DNA of 42,549 nt, taken from NCBI GenBank assembly GCA_017560985.1, contig JAFZDX010000003.1:1-42549 (forward strand). Direction: 5' to 3'. The translations under genes and the position numbers were made by a program. Shown one piece after another: positions 22,186 through 29,890 of the stretch (position 1 is its first letter; each line of letters opens with the position of its first letter). The notes beneath the pieces were generated by a model, which was given only the letters and a program-made list of their open reading frames with translations, was not told the DNA's origin and ran no database searches. The DNA comes from Oscillospiraceae bacterium (GTDB taxonomy: Bacteria > Bacillota > Clostridia > Oscillospirales > Ruminococcaceae).

Positions 22186-22221
22186 AAAGCCGCGTATCAG
22201 CAGGATATGCGGCTTTTATTT
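22186..22221 (+). terminator. Intrinsic terminator
   Basis: AAAGCCGC (22186-22193) pairs with GCGGCTTT (22209-22216), with a partly paired interior, then TATTTTT. Confidence 0.85.
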
Positions 22222-22297
22222 TTGAATATTTATACAGGCAATATAACCAAAATTAGCATATGAAATACAGATATTTCGCATAAACTTTGATAAAACC

Positions 22298-22326
22298 TTG
22301 ACAATCTATTGCTGCAATAGTAGTAT
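22298..22326 (+). promoter_or_regulatory. Promoter with palindrome filling the spacer
   Basis: TTGACA (22298-22303), exactly 17 bp, TAGTAT (22321-22326). The spacer contains the perfect inverted repeat CTATTG-CTG-CAATAG (22306-22320), a candidate repressor site controlling the next gene. Confidence 0.78.
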
Positions 22327-22376
22327 ATAAAATATATTGTACAAAACGTTTAGATATATGGGAAAGGGAAATTAAA

Positions 22377-23330
22377 ATGAGAAAAGTTATGGACTTATGT
22401 CTGGATATGCCAGACTTTGAAGAAGACCTTATCCGCACTGCCTGCCACTTTGTTCTGCCAGAATTCAGAGAAGCCTGGAGCGGTTACCGTGAAAACTTCA
22501 ACGGCGGTATTGAACAGAAGCTGGGTATGACTCTGGCCGAAATGGATGCTATTTTTGCAAACGAAGGCAGAGAAGCATTTATGGAAAAAGTTACAGCAGC
22601 TGCCCACAAAAACGCACCAACACTGGAAAGCTTTATCAAGGAAATGGATGACCTGGGTGTGCGCTGGGGTATGACCTGCCACAACAGCCACGACAACGAT
22701 AAAACAGCGGCTATCTGCAACCAGTATCCTGACAGACTGGGTGGTTTCTGCTTTGTAAACCCACTGGACGGTATGAAAGCTGTGCGTGAAGTTGAACGCG
22801 GTGTAAAAGAACTGGGTCTGAAAGCTGTTTATATCACAGCATTCAGAACACACCTGCCAGCAAACGATAAACACTGCTACCCAATCTATGCAAAATGTGT
22901 TGAACTGGGCGTGCCTGTATTTATCTACTGCAGTATGAACCTTTCAGGTGCAGTACCTTACGACATCGGTCACCCACGTTATATTGATGAAGTAGCACGC
23001 GACTTCCCAGAACTGCAGATTATGGCATCAGTTTCCGGCTGGCCTTGGACAATGGAATTTATCGGTCTTGCACTGCGTCATAAAAATGTGTACCTCAATA
23101 TGGAAACACACAATCCTGCTCTTATCACAGTACAGGGTTCAGGCTATGAACCATATGCTTACTGGCTGCCAAGAGTACAGGACAAATTCTTCTTCTCATC
23201 TGACTGGAACAGCCAGGGCAAAACATTGGAATACCTTATCGAAGGTGTTGAAAACTGGCCATTCAGCGACGAAATCAAAGAAAAAGTTCTGTGGAAAAAT
23301 GCTTCCAGAATTTTTGGCGTTGAAATCTGA
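22377..23330 (+). CDS. Amidohydrolase family 2 (ACMSD-like) protein
   Basis: A 317-residue metal-dependent TIM-barrel protein of the Amidohydrolase_2 group, which includes decarboxylases and lactonases. Typical segments are MDDLGVRWGMTCHN, the strand KAVYITAF, VPVFIYC, the MASVSGWPW segment at the position of the third metal ligand, and FFFSSDWN, whose Asp is the usual catalytic residue. The expected N-terminal HxH pair is not obvious, since the start is MRKVMDLCLDMPDF, so metal binding may be altered. AAAGGG lies before ATG 22377. The reaction cannot be named. It lies 50 bp ahead of a second amidohydrolase gene and is probably co-transcribed with it. Confidence 0.82.
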   Translation: MRKVMDLCLDMPDFEEDLIRTACHFVLPEFREAWSGYRENFNGGIEQKLGMTLAEMDAIFANEGREAFMEKVTAAAHKNAPTLESFIKEMDDLGVRWGMTCHNSHDNDKTAAICNQYPDRLGGFCFVNPLDGMKAVREVERGVKELGLKAVYITAFRTHLPANDKHCYPIYAKCVELGVPVFIYCSMNLSGAVPYDIGHPRYIDEVARDFPELQIMASVSGWPWTMEFIGLALRHKNVYLNMETHNPALITVQGSGYEPYAYWLPRVQDKFFFSSDWNSQGKTLEYLIEGVENWPFSDEIKEKVLWKNASRIFGVEI

Positions 23331-23380
23331 TAATCCTGTGATGCCTGCTGTTGCAGGCATCATCTGTTTAGGGAGGAAAT

Positions 23381-24385
23381 ATGAAAGAAAAATTTACTGT
23401 AAACTGTGCTGTTTTTGATGGCGAAAAAGTATACGAAAATGCCACAGTAACTGTGGAAAATGGAATTATTGTTTCACTGGAAGAAGGCTGTGGCAAAGCT
23501 GAAAGCGATTTGTTTCTTATGCCTGGTCTGATTGACGGCCACGCACATATCAGCCAGCCACAGCAGCTGGATATGCTGGTAAACCGGGGTGTTACCACAG
23601 TATGTGATGTTTCGGTTTCAAAAGAAATCAGGGATATGGGCCATAAAATTAATATTCACACTTCCCACATCAGCGCCAAAGGCGACTGTGAAGATGGGGC
23701 AGGACACGTGGAAAAAACCATTGCCGCCGGTGGTGACTTTATAAAACTGTTTATAGAAATACCACCTGCTATGGCACCACGCACAATTCCTGCAGATATT
23801 CTGGCAGACATTGTAGATACAGCCCACCAAAAGGGGCTGAAAGTTATTTCCCACGCTGCCAGCGTGCCTGCACAGCAGATGGCGATAGATGCCGGTGTGG
23901 ATATCCTGCTGCATACTGCCATGCGCACCGCTACACCAAAGGAACTGGTACAGCAGGTGCTGGATAAAAAGCTGGCATTTATGCCTACAATACTTATGAT
24001 GAAAGAGTTTACCATCGAACCTTTCAGAGATTATGAAGAAATAGGTTTTGAATACGCCTGCAATGCAGTGAAACTGTTTTATGATATGGGTGTGCCTGTA
24101 CTGGTGGGTACAGATGCCAACGATTCAAAATTTGTGCCTGCAATAGAACATGGCAGTTCAATGGCTGTTGAAATGGAAATGCTGGCAGACTGCGGTATTC
24201 CTGTCCTTGATGTGCTGAAAGGTGCCACATCCCTTAATGCGGATGTGTTCGGTATGGACAGTATCGGCCGTATTGCACCCGGTAAAAAAGCAGACTTTAT
24301 TCTGGTAAAAGGTCGCCCAGACAAGAATATTTCAGATATCAGAAATATTGAAAAGGTATTTATCGGCGGTGAAGCTGTTGAATAA
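23381..24385 (+). CDS. Amidohydrolase (imidazolonepropionase/prolidase-like)
   Basis: A 334-residue amidohydrolase_1 protein. A small N-terminal beta domain precedes LMPGLIDGHAHISQP, whose HxH binds metal. FIKLFIE may hold the bridging carboxylated Lys, ISHAAS and LLHTAM give further His ligands, and GTDAN the catalytic Asp. The C-terminal strand set (GRIAPGKKADFILVKG) closes the beta domain. It resembles the Xaa-Pro dipeptidase and imidazolonepropionase-like branch; the substrate is unknown. GGGAGG lies just upstream of ATG 23381, and the gene follows the ACMSD-like gene after 50 bp. A terminator ends the pair. Confidence 0.88.
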   Translation: MKEKFTVNCAVFDGEKVYENATVTVENGIIVSLEEGCGKAESDLFLMPGLIDGHAHISQPQQLDMLVNRGVTTVCDVSVSKEIRDMGHKINIHTSHISAKGDCEDGAGHVEKTIAAGGDFIKLFIEIPPAMAPRTIPADILADIVDTAHQKGLKVISHAASVPAQQMAIDAGVDILLHTAMRTATPKELVQQVLDKKLAFMPTILMMKEFTIEPFRDYEEIGFEYACNAVKLFYDMGVPVLVGTDANDSKFVPAIEHGSSMAVEMEMLADCGIPVLDVLKGATSLNADVFGMDSIGRIAPGKKADFILVKGRPDKNISDIRNIEKVFIGGEAVE

Positions 24386-24395
24386 TTATGTGAAA

Positions 24396-24425
24396 AAAGC
24401 CATTGGATTTGTCCAATGGCTTTGA
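24396..24425 (+). terminator. Intrinsic terminator of the amidohydrolase pair
   Basis: AAAGCCATTGGA (24396-24407), four-base loop, TCCAATGGCTTT (24412-24423). The A-run on the left lets it work on both strands. Confidence 0.9.
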
Positions 24426-24495
24426 ATTTATATGCAGATTTGATTGTTGTCTGATATGCAGGCTGATAAATAACAGAGTGATTTTAAATTGCTTT

Positions 24496-24963
24496 TTAGT
24501 GTTTACTGCGGTTTGCAATAGTAAACCGGCAAATGGAAAAACCTGAAATTATAATTATCAGCAGGACAAAATAATATATTTGTCCGCTAACAAAACTGTT
24601 CATTATCATTCTGATTGGATTGCCCCAGTATGTCAGGGAATTGTGGTTTATGATAAATGTGACGGCCATCAGAAACACCCCTGTAAAAATGAGTATACAT
24701 CCAAGATTGAAACGCATTTTGTCAGCAGTGATGATTTCAAATGTTTTTTGTGTGTTGTCTTTATCGTTTGATATGCACAGAAGATAATCCGCCGACACAT
24801 CAAAAGTTTTTGCAATTTTTATAATAGTGGCAGTTTCCGGCAAAGACTGATTTGCTTCCCATTTGGACACAGACTGTCTTGACACACCAAACAATTCGCC
24901 AAACTGCTCCTGGGACAGTCCGGCATTTTTTCTTACCTTTAAAATTCTTTCCCCGGTATTCAT
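24496..24963 (-). CDS. XRE-family HTH regulator with two TM segments
   Basis: A 155-residue protein: residues 1-65 are an XRE helix-turn-helix (NAGLSQEQFGELFGVSRQSVSKWEANQSLP, in part), then a short linker and two hydrophobic segments (about 86-105 and 128-147). It is probably a membrane-tethered one-component regulator. AGGAGCC lies before the start. A perfect 15-bp hairpin lies upstream of its promoter. It resembles the regulator at 770-1558 in plan but is much shorter, with two rather than at least four membrane spans. Confidence 0.85.
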   Translation of the reverse strand: MNTGERILKVRKNAGLSQEQFGELFGVSRQSVSKWEANQSLPETATIIKIAKTFDVSADYLLCISNDKDNTQKTFEIITADKMRFNLGCILIFTGVFLMAVTFIINHNSLTYWGNPIRMIMNSFVSGQIYYFVLLIIIISGFSICRFTIANRSKH

Positions 24964-24995
24964 ACAAGGCTCCTGTTATTTATTGTGTTTTGAAT

Positions 24996-25024
24996 ATTAT
25001 AAAATATATTTTCACAATAATCAA
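24996..25024 (-). promoter_or_regulatory. Promoter of the small XRE membrane regulator
   Basis: Minus strand: TTGATT (25024-25019), 17-bp spacer, TATAAT (25001-24996). Confidence 0.72.
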
Positions 25025-25025
25025 T

Positions 25026-25059
25026 AAAGTTGCGGTTGACTTTTGTCAACCGCAACTTT
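25026..25059. terminator. Perfect 15-bp hairpin between the MalY gene and the XRE gene
   Basis: AAAGTTGCGGTTGAC (25026-25040), TTTT, GTCAACCGCAACTTT (25045-25059). It may end the minus-strand MalY gene, but only TTTATTG follows. It lies two bases upstream of the XRE -35 box, so an operator role is equally possible. Confidence 0.65.
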
Positions 25060-25108
25060 CCATTTTTGAATTTGTGATTTTGATAAACAGGAAGATGCAT
25101 ACAGAAAA

Positions 25109-26275
25109 TTACCTGTCAAATCTTTTGCTGTATGCTTTCTTCAGATTTGCCAGTGCGGTTTCCATTTTTTCTCTGGTGGTGGCTATGTTCATTCTTACAA
25201 AGCCGCTGCCACCTGGGCCGTATTCTTCGCCCCAGTCTGCCCACAGCAGGGCATCGTCCATAAAGAAGTGTTCAATTTCTTTATCGTTCAGATTGAGTTT
25301 GCGGCAGTCCAGCCAGGCCACAAAAGTGCCTTCCAGCGGGCTTACGGTTATCAGCGGCATTTCTGCCAGTGCATCTGTAAGCAAAGCATACATTTCTTTT
25401 GTGTGTGCGTTCATCTGCTGCACCCAGTCCCAACCTTTTTCTGTGTATGCGGCTTTCAGCAGATTGTAGAAAAATGGGTCAATACTGCCAAAATGGTCTA
25501 TATCTTTCTGTGTCTGGTATTTTTCTCTCAGTTCCTTGTTTGGAATAACCATATTGGCTTGGTTTACGCCTGTAAGGTTAAAGGTTTTGCCCAGAGATGT
25601 ACAGGAAATGCCCATAACAGGGTCGATTTCCGCATATGGTATTACTCTTTTGCCCTGGCTGGTTTCTGCAAATATTTCATCGCTGAATACAACCACATTG
25701 TATTTGTTTGCCAGTGCTGAAATTTTTTCAAGTTCTTCTTTGTCAAAAATCCTGCCTGTTGGATTATGTGGATTTACCAGCACCAGCATTTTGTTTTCCG
25801 GCTGGCTCATTTTGTTTTCCAGGTCCTGGAAATCCAGGCTGTAAATGCCATTTTCTTCTTTAAGTGGATTAGACACCACTTTTCTGCCATTTCTTACCAT
25901 TGCCCTGTCAAATCGGCCATAGGACGGGTGCTGGATTATAATGCCATCGCCTTTTTCTGTAAAAGCCCTGATTGCGGTGGACAGACCAAAAGTTGTACCC
26001 AATGTGGCAACAATGTGGTCTGGGTTTATATCCCAGTTTCGAGTCAGTTTCATCCAGTTGCAGATTGCACCCTTGTAGTCCCTGTCAGAAAGTGTAAAAC
26101 CGAACAGTCCGTTTGCCGCAAAATCGGCCACAGCGCCTGTTATAAACTCTGGCAGGGGATAGTCCATCTCTGCACCGGACAGCATTACGCCGCCTGCAGG
26201 CATATCTTTTGCCCAGGCCCCTTTCATATTGCCGTTATTTTCGTGACTTGCCCATATATCAAAATTGTATTTCAT
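25109..26275 (-). CDS. MalY/PatB-family PLP-dependent C-S lyase/aminotransferase
   Basis: A 388-residue fold-type I PLP enzyme of the MalY/PatB branch. PHNPTGR (169-175) contacts the carboxylate, Asp199 in VFSDEIF binds the pyridine nitrogen, and SLGKTFNL has Lys230 as the Schiff-base lysine; the C-terminal RMNIATTREKM carries the substrate-carboxylate Arg. Members cleave cystathionine or cysteine conjugates, or transaminate; the exact activity is not fixed by sequence. It has its own promoter. The ATG lies after an AAGGCGG site. Confidence 0.92.
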   Translation of the reverse strand: MKYNFDIWASHENNGNMKGAWAKDMPAGGVMLSGAEMDYPLPEFITGAVADFAANGLFGFTLSDRDYKGAICNWMKLTRNWDINPDHIVATLGTTFGLSTAIRAFTEKGDGIIIQHPSYGRFDRAMVRNGRKVVSNPLKEENGIYSLDFQDLENKMSQPENKMLVLVNPHNPTGRIFDKEELEKISALANKYNVVVFSDEIFAETSQGKRVIPYAEIDPVMGISCTSLGKTFNLTGVNQANMVIPNKELREKYQTQKDIDHFGSIDPFFYNLLKAAYTEKGWDWVQQMNAHTKEMYALLTDALAEMPLITVSPLEGTFVAWLDCRKLNLNDKEIEHFFMDDALLWADWGEEYGPGGSGFVRMNIATTREKMETALANLKKAYSKRFDR

Positions 26276-26304
26276 AGTCGTAACCGCCTTGTTTTAATAA
26301 TTAA

Positions 26305-26333
26305 AGTATACCTGTTTTTGCTGATGTTATCAA
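26305..26333 (-). promoter_or_regulatory. Promoter of the MalY/PatB-type gene
   Basis: Minus strand: TTGATA (26333-26328), 17-bp spacer, TATACT (26310-26305). It overlaps no gene and is divergent from the cyclophilin promoter. Confidence 0.75.
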
Positions 26334-26341
26334 TAATAAAC

Positions 26342-26370
26342 TTGTTACGGACTATATTTATTGGTATAAT
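26342..26370 (+). promoter_or_regulatory. Promoter of the cyclophilin gene
   Basis: TTGTTA (26342-26347), 17-bp spacer, TATAAT (26365-26370). Confidence 0.75.
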
Positions 26371-26400
26371 TAAATATTATATACACAGGAGAATAATCAT

Positions 26401-26958
26401 ATGAAAAATCCTATTGCAAAAATGCATACAACAAAAGGTGTTATCACAATAGAACTTTACCCACAGTATGCACCAAATACAGTAAACAGTTTTATCTGGG
26501 CGGCAAGCGAAAAAATGTATAAAGACCGACTGATCAAACGTGTTGTGCCAGGTTTTGTATTACAGCCGTCTTACTGTTATTTTGACGATAAACGCTGTGA
26601 CTATATGCTGGATGGTGAATTTGACTCAAACGGCATACACAACGATATAAAAATGGAAAAATGGACTGTTGCCATGGCAGGTGACGGTGACAAGGAAGCC
26701 CATGGCTGTGAATTTTTCATTACACTGTCTGATGAAGCAGGTGAAAAATTACAGGGTAAATTTGCTGCATTTGGCAAAGTTATTGACGGCTTTGAAGAAG
26801 TACAGCGTCTGGAAAATGTGCCGCTGGTACAGGTTTATCCTGAGGGAGTAGGGGCAACTATCAAACAGCCGGTTGAAGATGAATTTATGCTGGATATCCA
26901 GGTGGAAACTTTTGGTGTGGACTATCCACAGCCACAGATAAAATACTGGGTTAAATAA
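26401..26958 (+). CDS. Cyclophilin-type peptidyl-prolyl cis-trans isomerase
   Basis: A 185-residue cytoplasmic cyclophilin with no signal peptide. TTKGVITIELYPQYAPNTVNSF opens the fold; KRVVPGFVLQ holds the catalytic Arg, Phe and Gln; CEFFITL and GKFAAFGKVIDG complete the active-site rim. The usual QGGD after the catalytic strand is replaced by QPSY, and the first His of FHR is missing, so activity may be reduced. AGGAG precedes ATG. It assists protein folding; no special partner is indicated by its neighbours. Confidence 0.9.
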   Translation: MKNPIAKMHTTKGVITIELYPQYAPNTVNSFIWAASEKMYKDRLIKRVVPGFVLQPSYCYFDDKRCDYMLDGEFDSNGIHNDIKMEKWTVAMAGDGDKEAHGCEFFITLSDEAGEKLQGKFAAFGKVIDGFEEVQRLENVPLVQVYPEGVGATIKQPVEDEFMLDIQVETFGVDYPQPQIKYWVK

Positions 26959-26988
26959 TTTTTAATATACAGGATTGCTGTCGGAATA

Positions 26989-27052
26989 TTAACAGAAAAA
27001 TAACATTGAGAGTTGTTTTTTAACATCTACTTAACAAAATCGGTGTTATACT
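26989..27052 (+). promoter_or_regulatory. Phased TTAACA boxes and -10 element before the two-component operon
   Basis: TTAACA-type hexamers lie at 26989, 27000 (ATAACA), 27020 and 27031, giving two pairs each with an 11-base period, followed by TATACT at 27047-27052. No good -35 box is present. OmpR-family regulators bind such direct repeats; the Bacillus PhoP box is the best-known TTAACA case. Autoregulation by the operon's own response regulator is inferred. Confidence 0.7.
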
Positions 27053-27127
27053 ATATAAGTAAAAAAATATCAAATGGCGGCAGTCCTGTGAATAAATTCT
27101 GATTTTCAGTATTGAAAAGGAGAAAAG

Positions 27128-28648
27128 ATGTTCACAAAGAACAAACGAAACGGTTCCTATAACATTTCACGTCAGAATCTGTATATAGGGCCACTGTTCA
27201 TTGCTTTAGCTACTTTAGTTGGCAGTATATTTGAATCTATCAATCTGCCTGAAACAAATATTGCTATAGTATATCTTCTGGCGGTTGTTGCTATTTCACT
27301 TTTTACACAAAGCTATATTATAAGTATTCTCTATTCTTTTGGGGCTACACTGTCTTTCAACTATTTCTTTACAGCACCTTACAAAGCTTTTGAAATAGAT
27401 AATGTCAGTTATGTAATCACCATTACCATTATGGTTACAGTTTCGCTGATTATCACAATGATGACCCAAAGAATCAAAACAAGTGTTTCGGTAGCCAATC
27501 AGCGTGCTGAAGAAAACCGTAAACTGTATGTGATGAGCAACCGGATTTCCGGCGCTGCCTCTGTTGAAGAAATTATAGATATTGCTGTACAAAGTATGGG
27601 ACAGCTGACAGAAACGAATATTCTGTGTGCATATATATCTGACATATCACAGCCAATATGCCATACAGCACAGTATATATTCAACAGCAAAGTCCGCGTG
27701 ATTGATTCGCCAGTCGAAAAAGAAATGTCGTTGAAACAGCTTGACGACTATATGGTAGAACTGGGTAACGTAAGAAGCTGGAAAATATTTACAGACGAAA
27801 TTCTTTTCGCAGTAATTTATATCCCTCACGAACAGGCGATTATGCTGGAAGAAGGTAAGCGCAGGGCGCTTATGGTGGCCCTTGAAAACCTTTCTCTGGC
27901 CATTGACCGTGTTTATGCTGTATACAAACATGGAAAGTTGCAGCAGGAAAATGAAAGGGAGCGCTATCGCAGCAGTCTGTTGCGTGCCATTTCTCACGAC
28001 CTGCGCACACCGCTGACAGGTATTATGGGTACCAGCGAAATGATTATGGGTATGACCCCGACGGATGATATGAGATATGAACTGGCGGCAGAAATAATAG
28101 AAGATGCAGAATGGCTGCACTCTCTTATGGAAAACATACTTAACCTTACCCGTCTGGAAGACAGCCGGCGTTATCTGAAAAAACAGCCGGAAGCTATAGA
28201 AGAAATCATAGCAGTAGTTGTAGAGCGATTTGAAAAACGTGCAAAAGGCAGGGAGCTGACTGTAAATATTCCAACCGAACTTGTTATTGTTCCGGTGGAC
28301 GCAAAACTTATTGTACAGGTTCTTATAAACCTGCTGGACAATGCGTTAAAACATACAGACAGTACACAGGAAATATCTCTTACAGTAGACAAACAGGAAA
28401 ACGGTGTACGTTTTACAGTGGCGGACAGAGGTACTGGTATAAATGCAGAAGACCTGCCATACATATTCCAGATGTATTATACATCCGGAAATCAGTCAGC
28501 AGATGCAAAAAAAGGTATGGGACTGGGACTGGCTATATGTAAATCGGTTGTGAAAGCCCACGGCGGTAATATTTCAGCTGCCAACAGAGAGGGCGGAGGG
28601 GCAGAATTCTCTTTTGTGCTGCCTATGGAGGATACTAATTATGACTAA
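27128..28648 (+). CDS. Sensor histidine kinase, KdpD C-terminal type (DUF4118)
   Basis: A 506-residue membrane kinase. Hydrophobic segments at about 20-38, 45-60, 63-80 and 94-113 form a DUF4118-type membrane module as in KdpD, then a GAF-like region (about 140-265), HisKA with phospho-acceptor His290 in ISHDLRTP, and HATPase with Asn405, DRGTGI (433-438) and GMGLGL (463-468). The large N-terminal KdpD/Usp sensor part of true KdpD is absent. AAGGAG precedes ATG. Its stop overlaps the response regulator start by eight bases. No kdpFABC genes are in the window, so the output may not be potassium uptake. Confidence 0.92.
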   Translation: MFTKNKRNGSYNISRQNLYIGPLFIALATLVGSIFESINLPETNIAIVYLLAVVAISLFTQSYIISILYSFGATLSFNYFFTAPYKAFEIDNVSYVITITIMVTVSLIITMMTQRIKTSVSVANQRAEENRKLYVMSNRISGAASVEEIIDIAVQSMGQLTETNILCAYISDISQPICHTAQYIFNSKVRVIDSPVEKEMSLKQLDDYMVELGNVRSWKIFTDEILFAVIYIPHEQAIMLEEGKRRALMVALENLSLAIDRVYAVYKHGKLQQENERERYRSSLLRAISHDLRTPLTGIMGTSEMIMGMTPTDDMRYELAAEIIEDAEWLHSLMENILNLTRLEDSRRYLKKQPEAIEEIIAVVVERFEKRAKGRELTVNIPTELVIVPVDAKLIVQVLINLLDNALKHTDSTQEISLTVDKQENGVRFTVADRGTGINAEDLPYIFQMYYTSGNQSADAKKGMGLGLAICKSVVKAHGGNISAANREGGGAEFSFVLPMEDTNYD

Positions 28649-29336
28649 TAAAGAAACAATCCTGATTGTTGAGGATGATTTTCAGATAAGAAATTTTATT
28701 TCATATTCATTGAAAAATGAAGGCTATATCTGCAAAATTGTTTCCACCGGCAGTCGGGCTATAAATACAATAGCAAATGAAACAGTGGACCTGGTTATTC
28801 TTGACCTGGGTCTGCCTGATATTGATGGCATTGATGTTATCAGAATGCTGCGTGAATGGTCAGACATTCCGATTATTGTGGTGTCTGCCCGTGACCAGGA
28901 CAGGGAAAAAGCCTATGCCCTTGACCTGGGTGCAGATGATTATCTTACAAAGCCGTTTTCTTCCACTGAACTGCTGGCCAGAATCAGGGTGGCTATGCGC
29001 CATATGAAACGCCGGGAGTCAGTGAAAAAACAGTCTGTTATACAGGTTGGCGGTCTGTCAGTTGACTTTGAAAAACGCATTGTCAATCTGGACGGAAATG
29101 AAATTCATCTTACACCTATGGAATATTCACTGATGTCACTGCTTATCAAAAACAGGGGCAAAGTGGTTACAACAGCCAGTGTAATCAAAGAGCTGTGGGG
29201 CCCGGGCTATGGCCAGGATACACAGGCTTTGCGTACACTTATGGCTGGTTTGCGCAGAAAGATTGAAACAAACCCTGCAAAACCACGCTATATTATGACT
29301 GAAATCGGTGTGGGTTACCGCATGGTGGAAGAATAG
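28641..29336 (+). CDS. OmpR-family response regulator (KdpE-like)
   Basis: A 231-residue regulator. The receiver domain has acidic Glu11/Asp12/Asp13, phospho-acceptor Asp55 in ILDLGLPD, and Lys104 in LTKPF. A winged-helix DNA-binding domain follows (about 130-230; HLTPMEYSLMSLLIKNRGKVV). It pairs with the kinase encoded directly upstream; the eight-base overlap and GGAGG at 28627-28631 suggest coupled translation. It probably binds the direct TTAACA repeats upstream of its own operon (inference). KdpE is the closest named type, but targets are unknown. Confidence 0.93.
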   Translation: MTNKETILIVEDDFQIRNFISYSLKNEGYICKIVSTGSRAINTIANETVDLVILDLGLPDIDGIDVIRMLREWSDIPIIVVSARDQDREKAYALDLGADDYLTKPFSSTELLARIRVAMRHMKRRESVKKQSVIQVGGLSVDFEKRIVNLDGNEIHLTPMEYSLMSLLIKNRGKVVTTASVIKELWGPGYGQDTQALRTLMAGLRRKIETNPAKPRYIMTEIGVGYRMVEE

Positions 29337-29387
29337 TACGATTTTATTGCTGTTGTCTTTATAGAGTAAAGTGAAAAGAGGAATAAA

Positions 29388-29828
29388 ATGGACAAAACTT
29401 ACACTCACTCTATGATTGATATCAATATGTCTGTCAACCAGATAAGGGGCAGCCTTGTGCGGCTGGCAAAAAAATATGATATAAACTATCATGAAATGGT
29501 TCTGATGTATCACCTGTATCGAAACGGGGATTGTACACAGAAACAGATTTGTGATTACTACCTGTTGCCAAAACAGACAGTAAACAATATTGTTATGGCT
29601 ATGAAGGATGCAGGTAATGTTGACTGGTATTTTACTGCCACAAATAAAAAGGAAAAAGTATTGACTATAACCGAAAAAGGACTGGATTATATTTCCAACT
29701 TGGTTTTGTCTATGAACAGCACAGAAGAAACAATAGAAAACATCCTGGGTGCTGAAAAAATTACAGCTCTTGTGGATTTGCTCAGTGAGTACAACAGCAT
29801 AATAAAGGCATCTATTGCCAGTTTATAA
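29388..29828 (+). CDS. MarR-family transcriptional regulator
   Basis: A 146-residue winged-helix regulator: N-terminal dimerisation helix, then CTQKQICDYYLLPKQTVNNIVMAM as recognition helices and NKKEKVLTITEKGLDYI as the wing, in the standard MarR order. AAGAGGA precedes ATG 29388. It begins 51 bp after the response regulator and may be read from the same promoter or its own. No obvious target gene (transporter or oxidoreductase) is adjacent. A terminator follows. Confidence 0.9.
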   Translation: MDKTYTHSMIDINMSVNQIRGSLVRLAKKYDINYHEMVLMYHLYRNGDCTQKQICDYYLLPKQTVNNIVMAMKDAGNVDWYFTATNKKEKVLTITEKGLDYISNLVLSMNSTEETIENILGAEKITALVDLLSEYNSIIKASIASL

Positions 29829-29840
29829 ATCACGCACTAA

Positions 29841-29880
29841 AAAACAGACTGTCGGCAGACGGTCTGTTTTTGTTTGTTTT
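29841..29880. terminator. Bidirectional terminator between marR-type gene and spoIIR
   Basis: ACAGACTGTC (29844-29853) pairs with GACGGTCTGT (29858-29867) with one T-G pair, then TTTTTGTTTGTTTTT; A-run on the left side. Confidence 0.85.
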
Positions 29881-29890
29881 TGCATACTGA

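Noticed and set aside
27128..28648. Full-length KdpD
   Set aside because: The protein is about 500 residues and begins at the membrane module; the N-terminal KdpD/Usp domains are missing.
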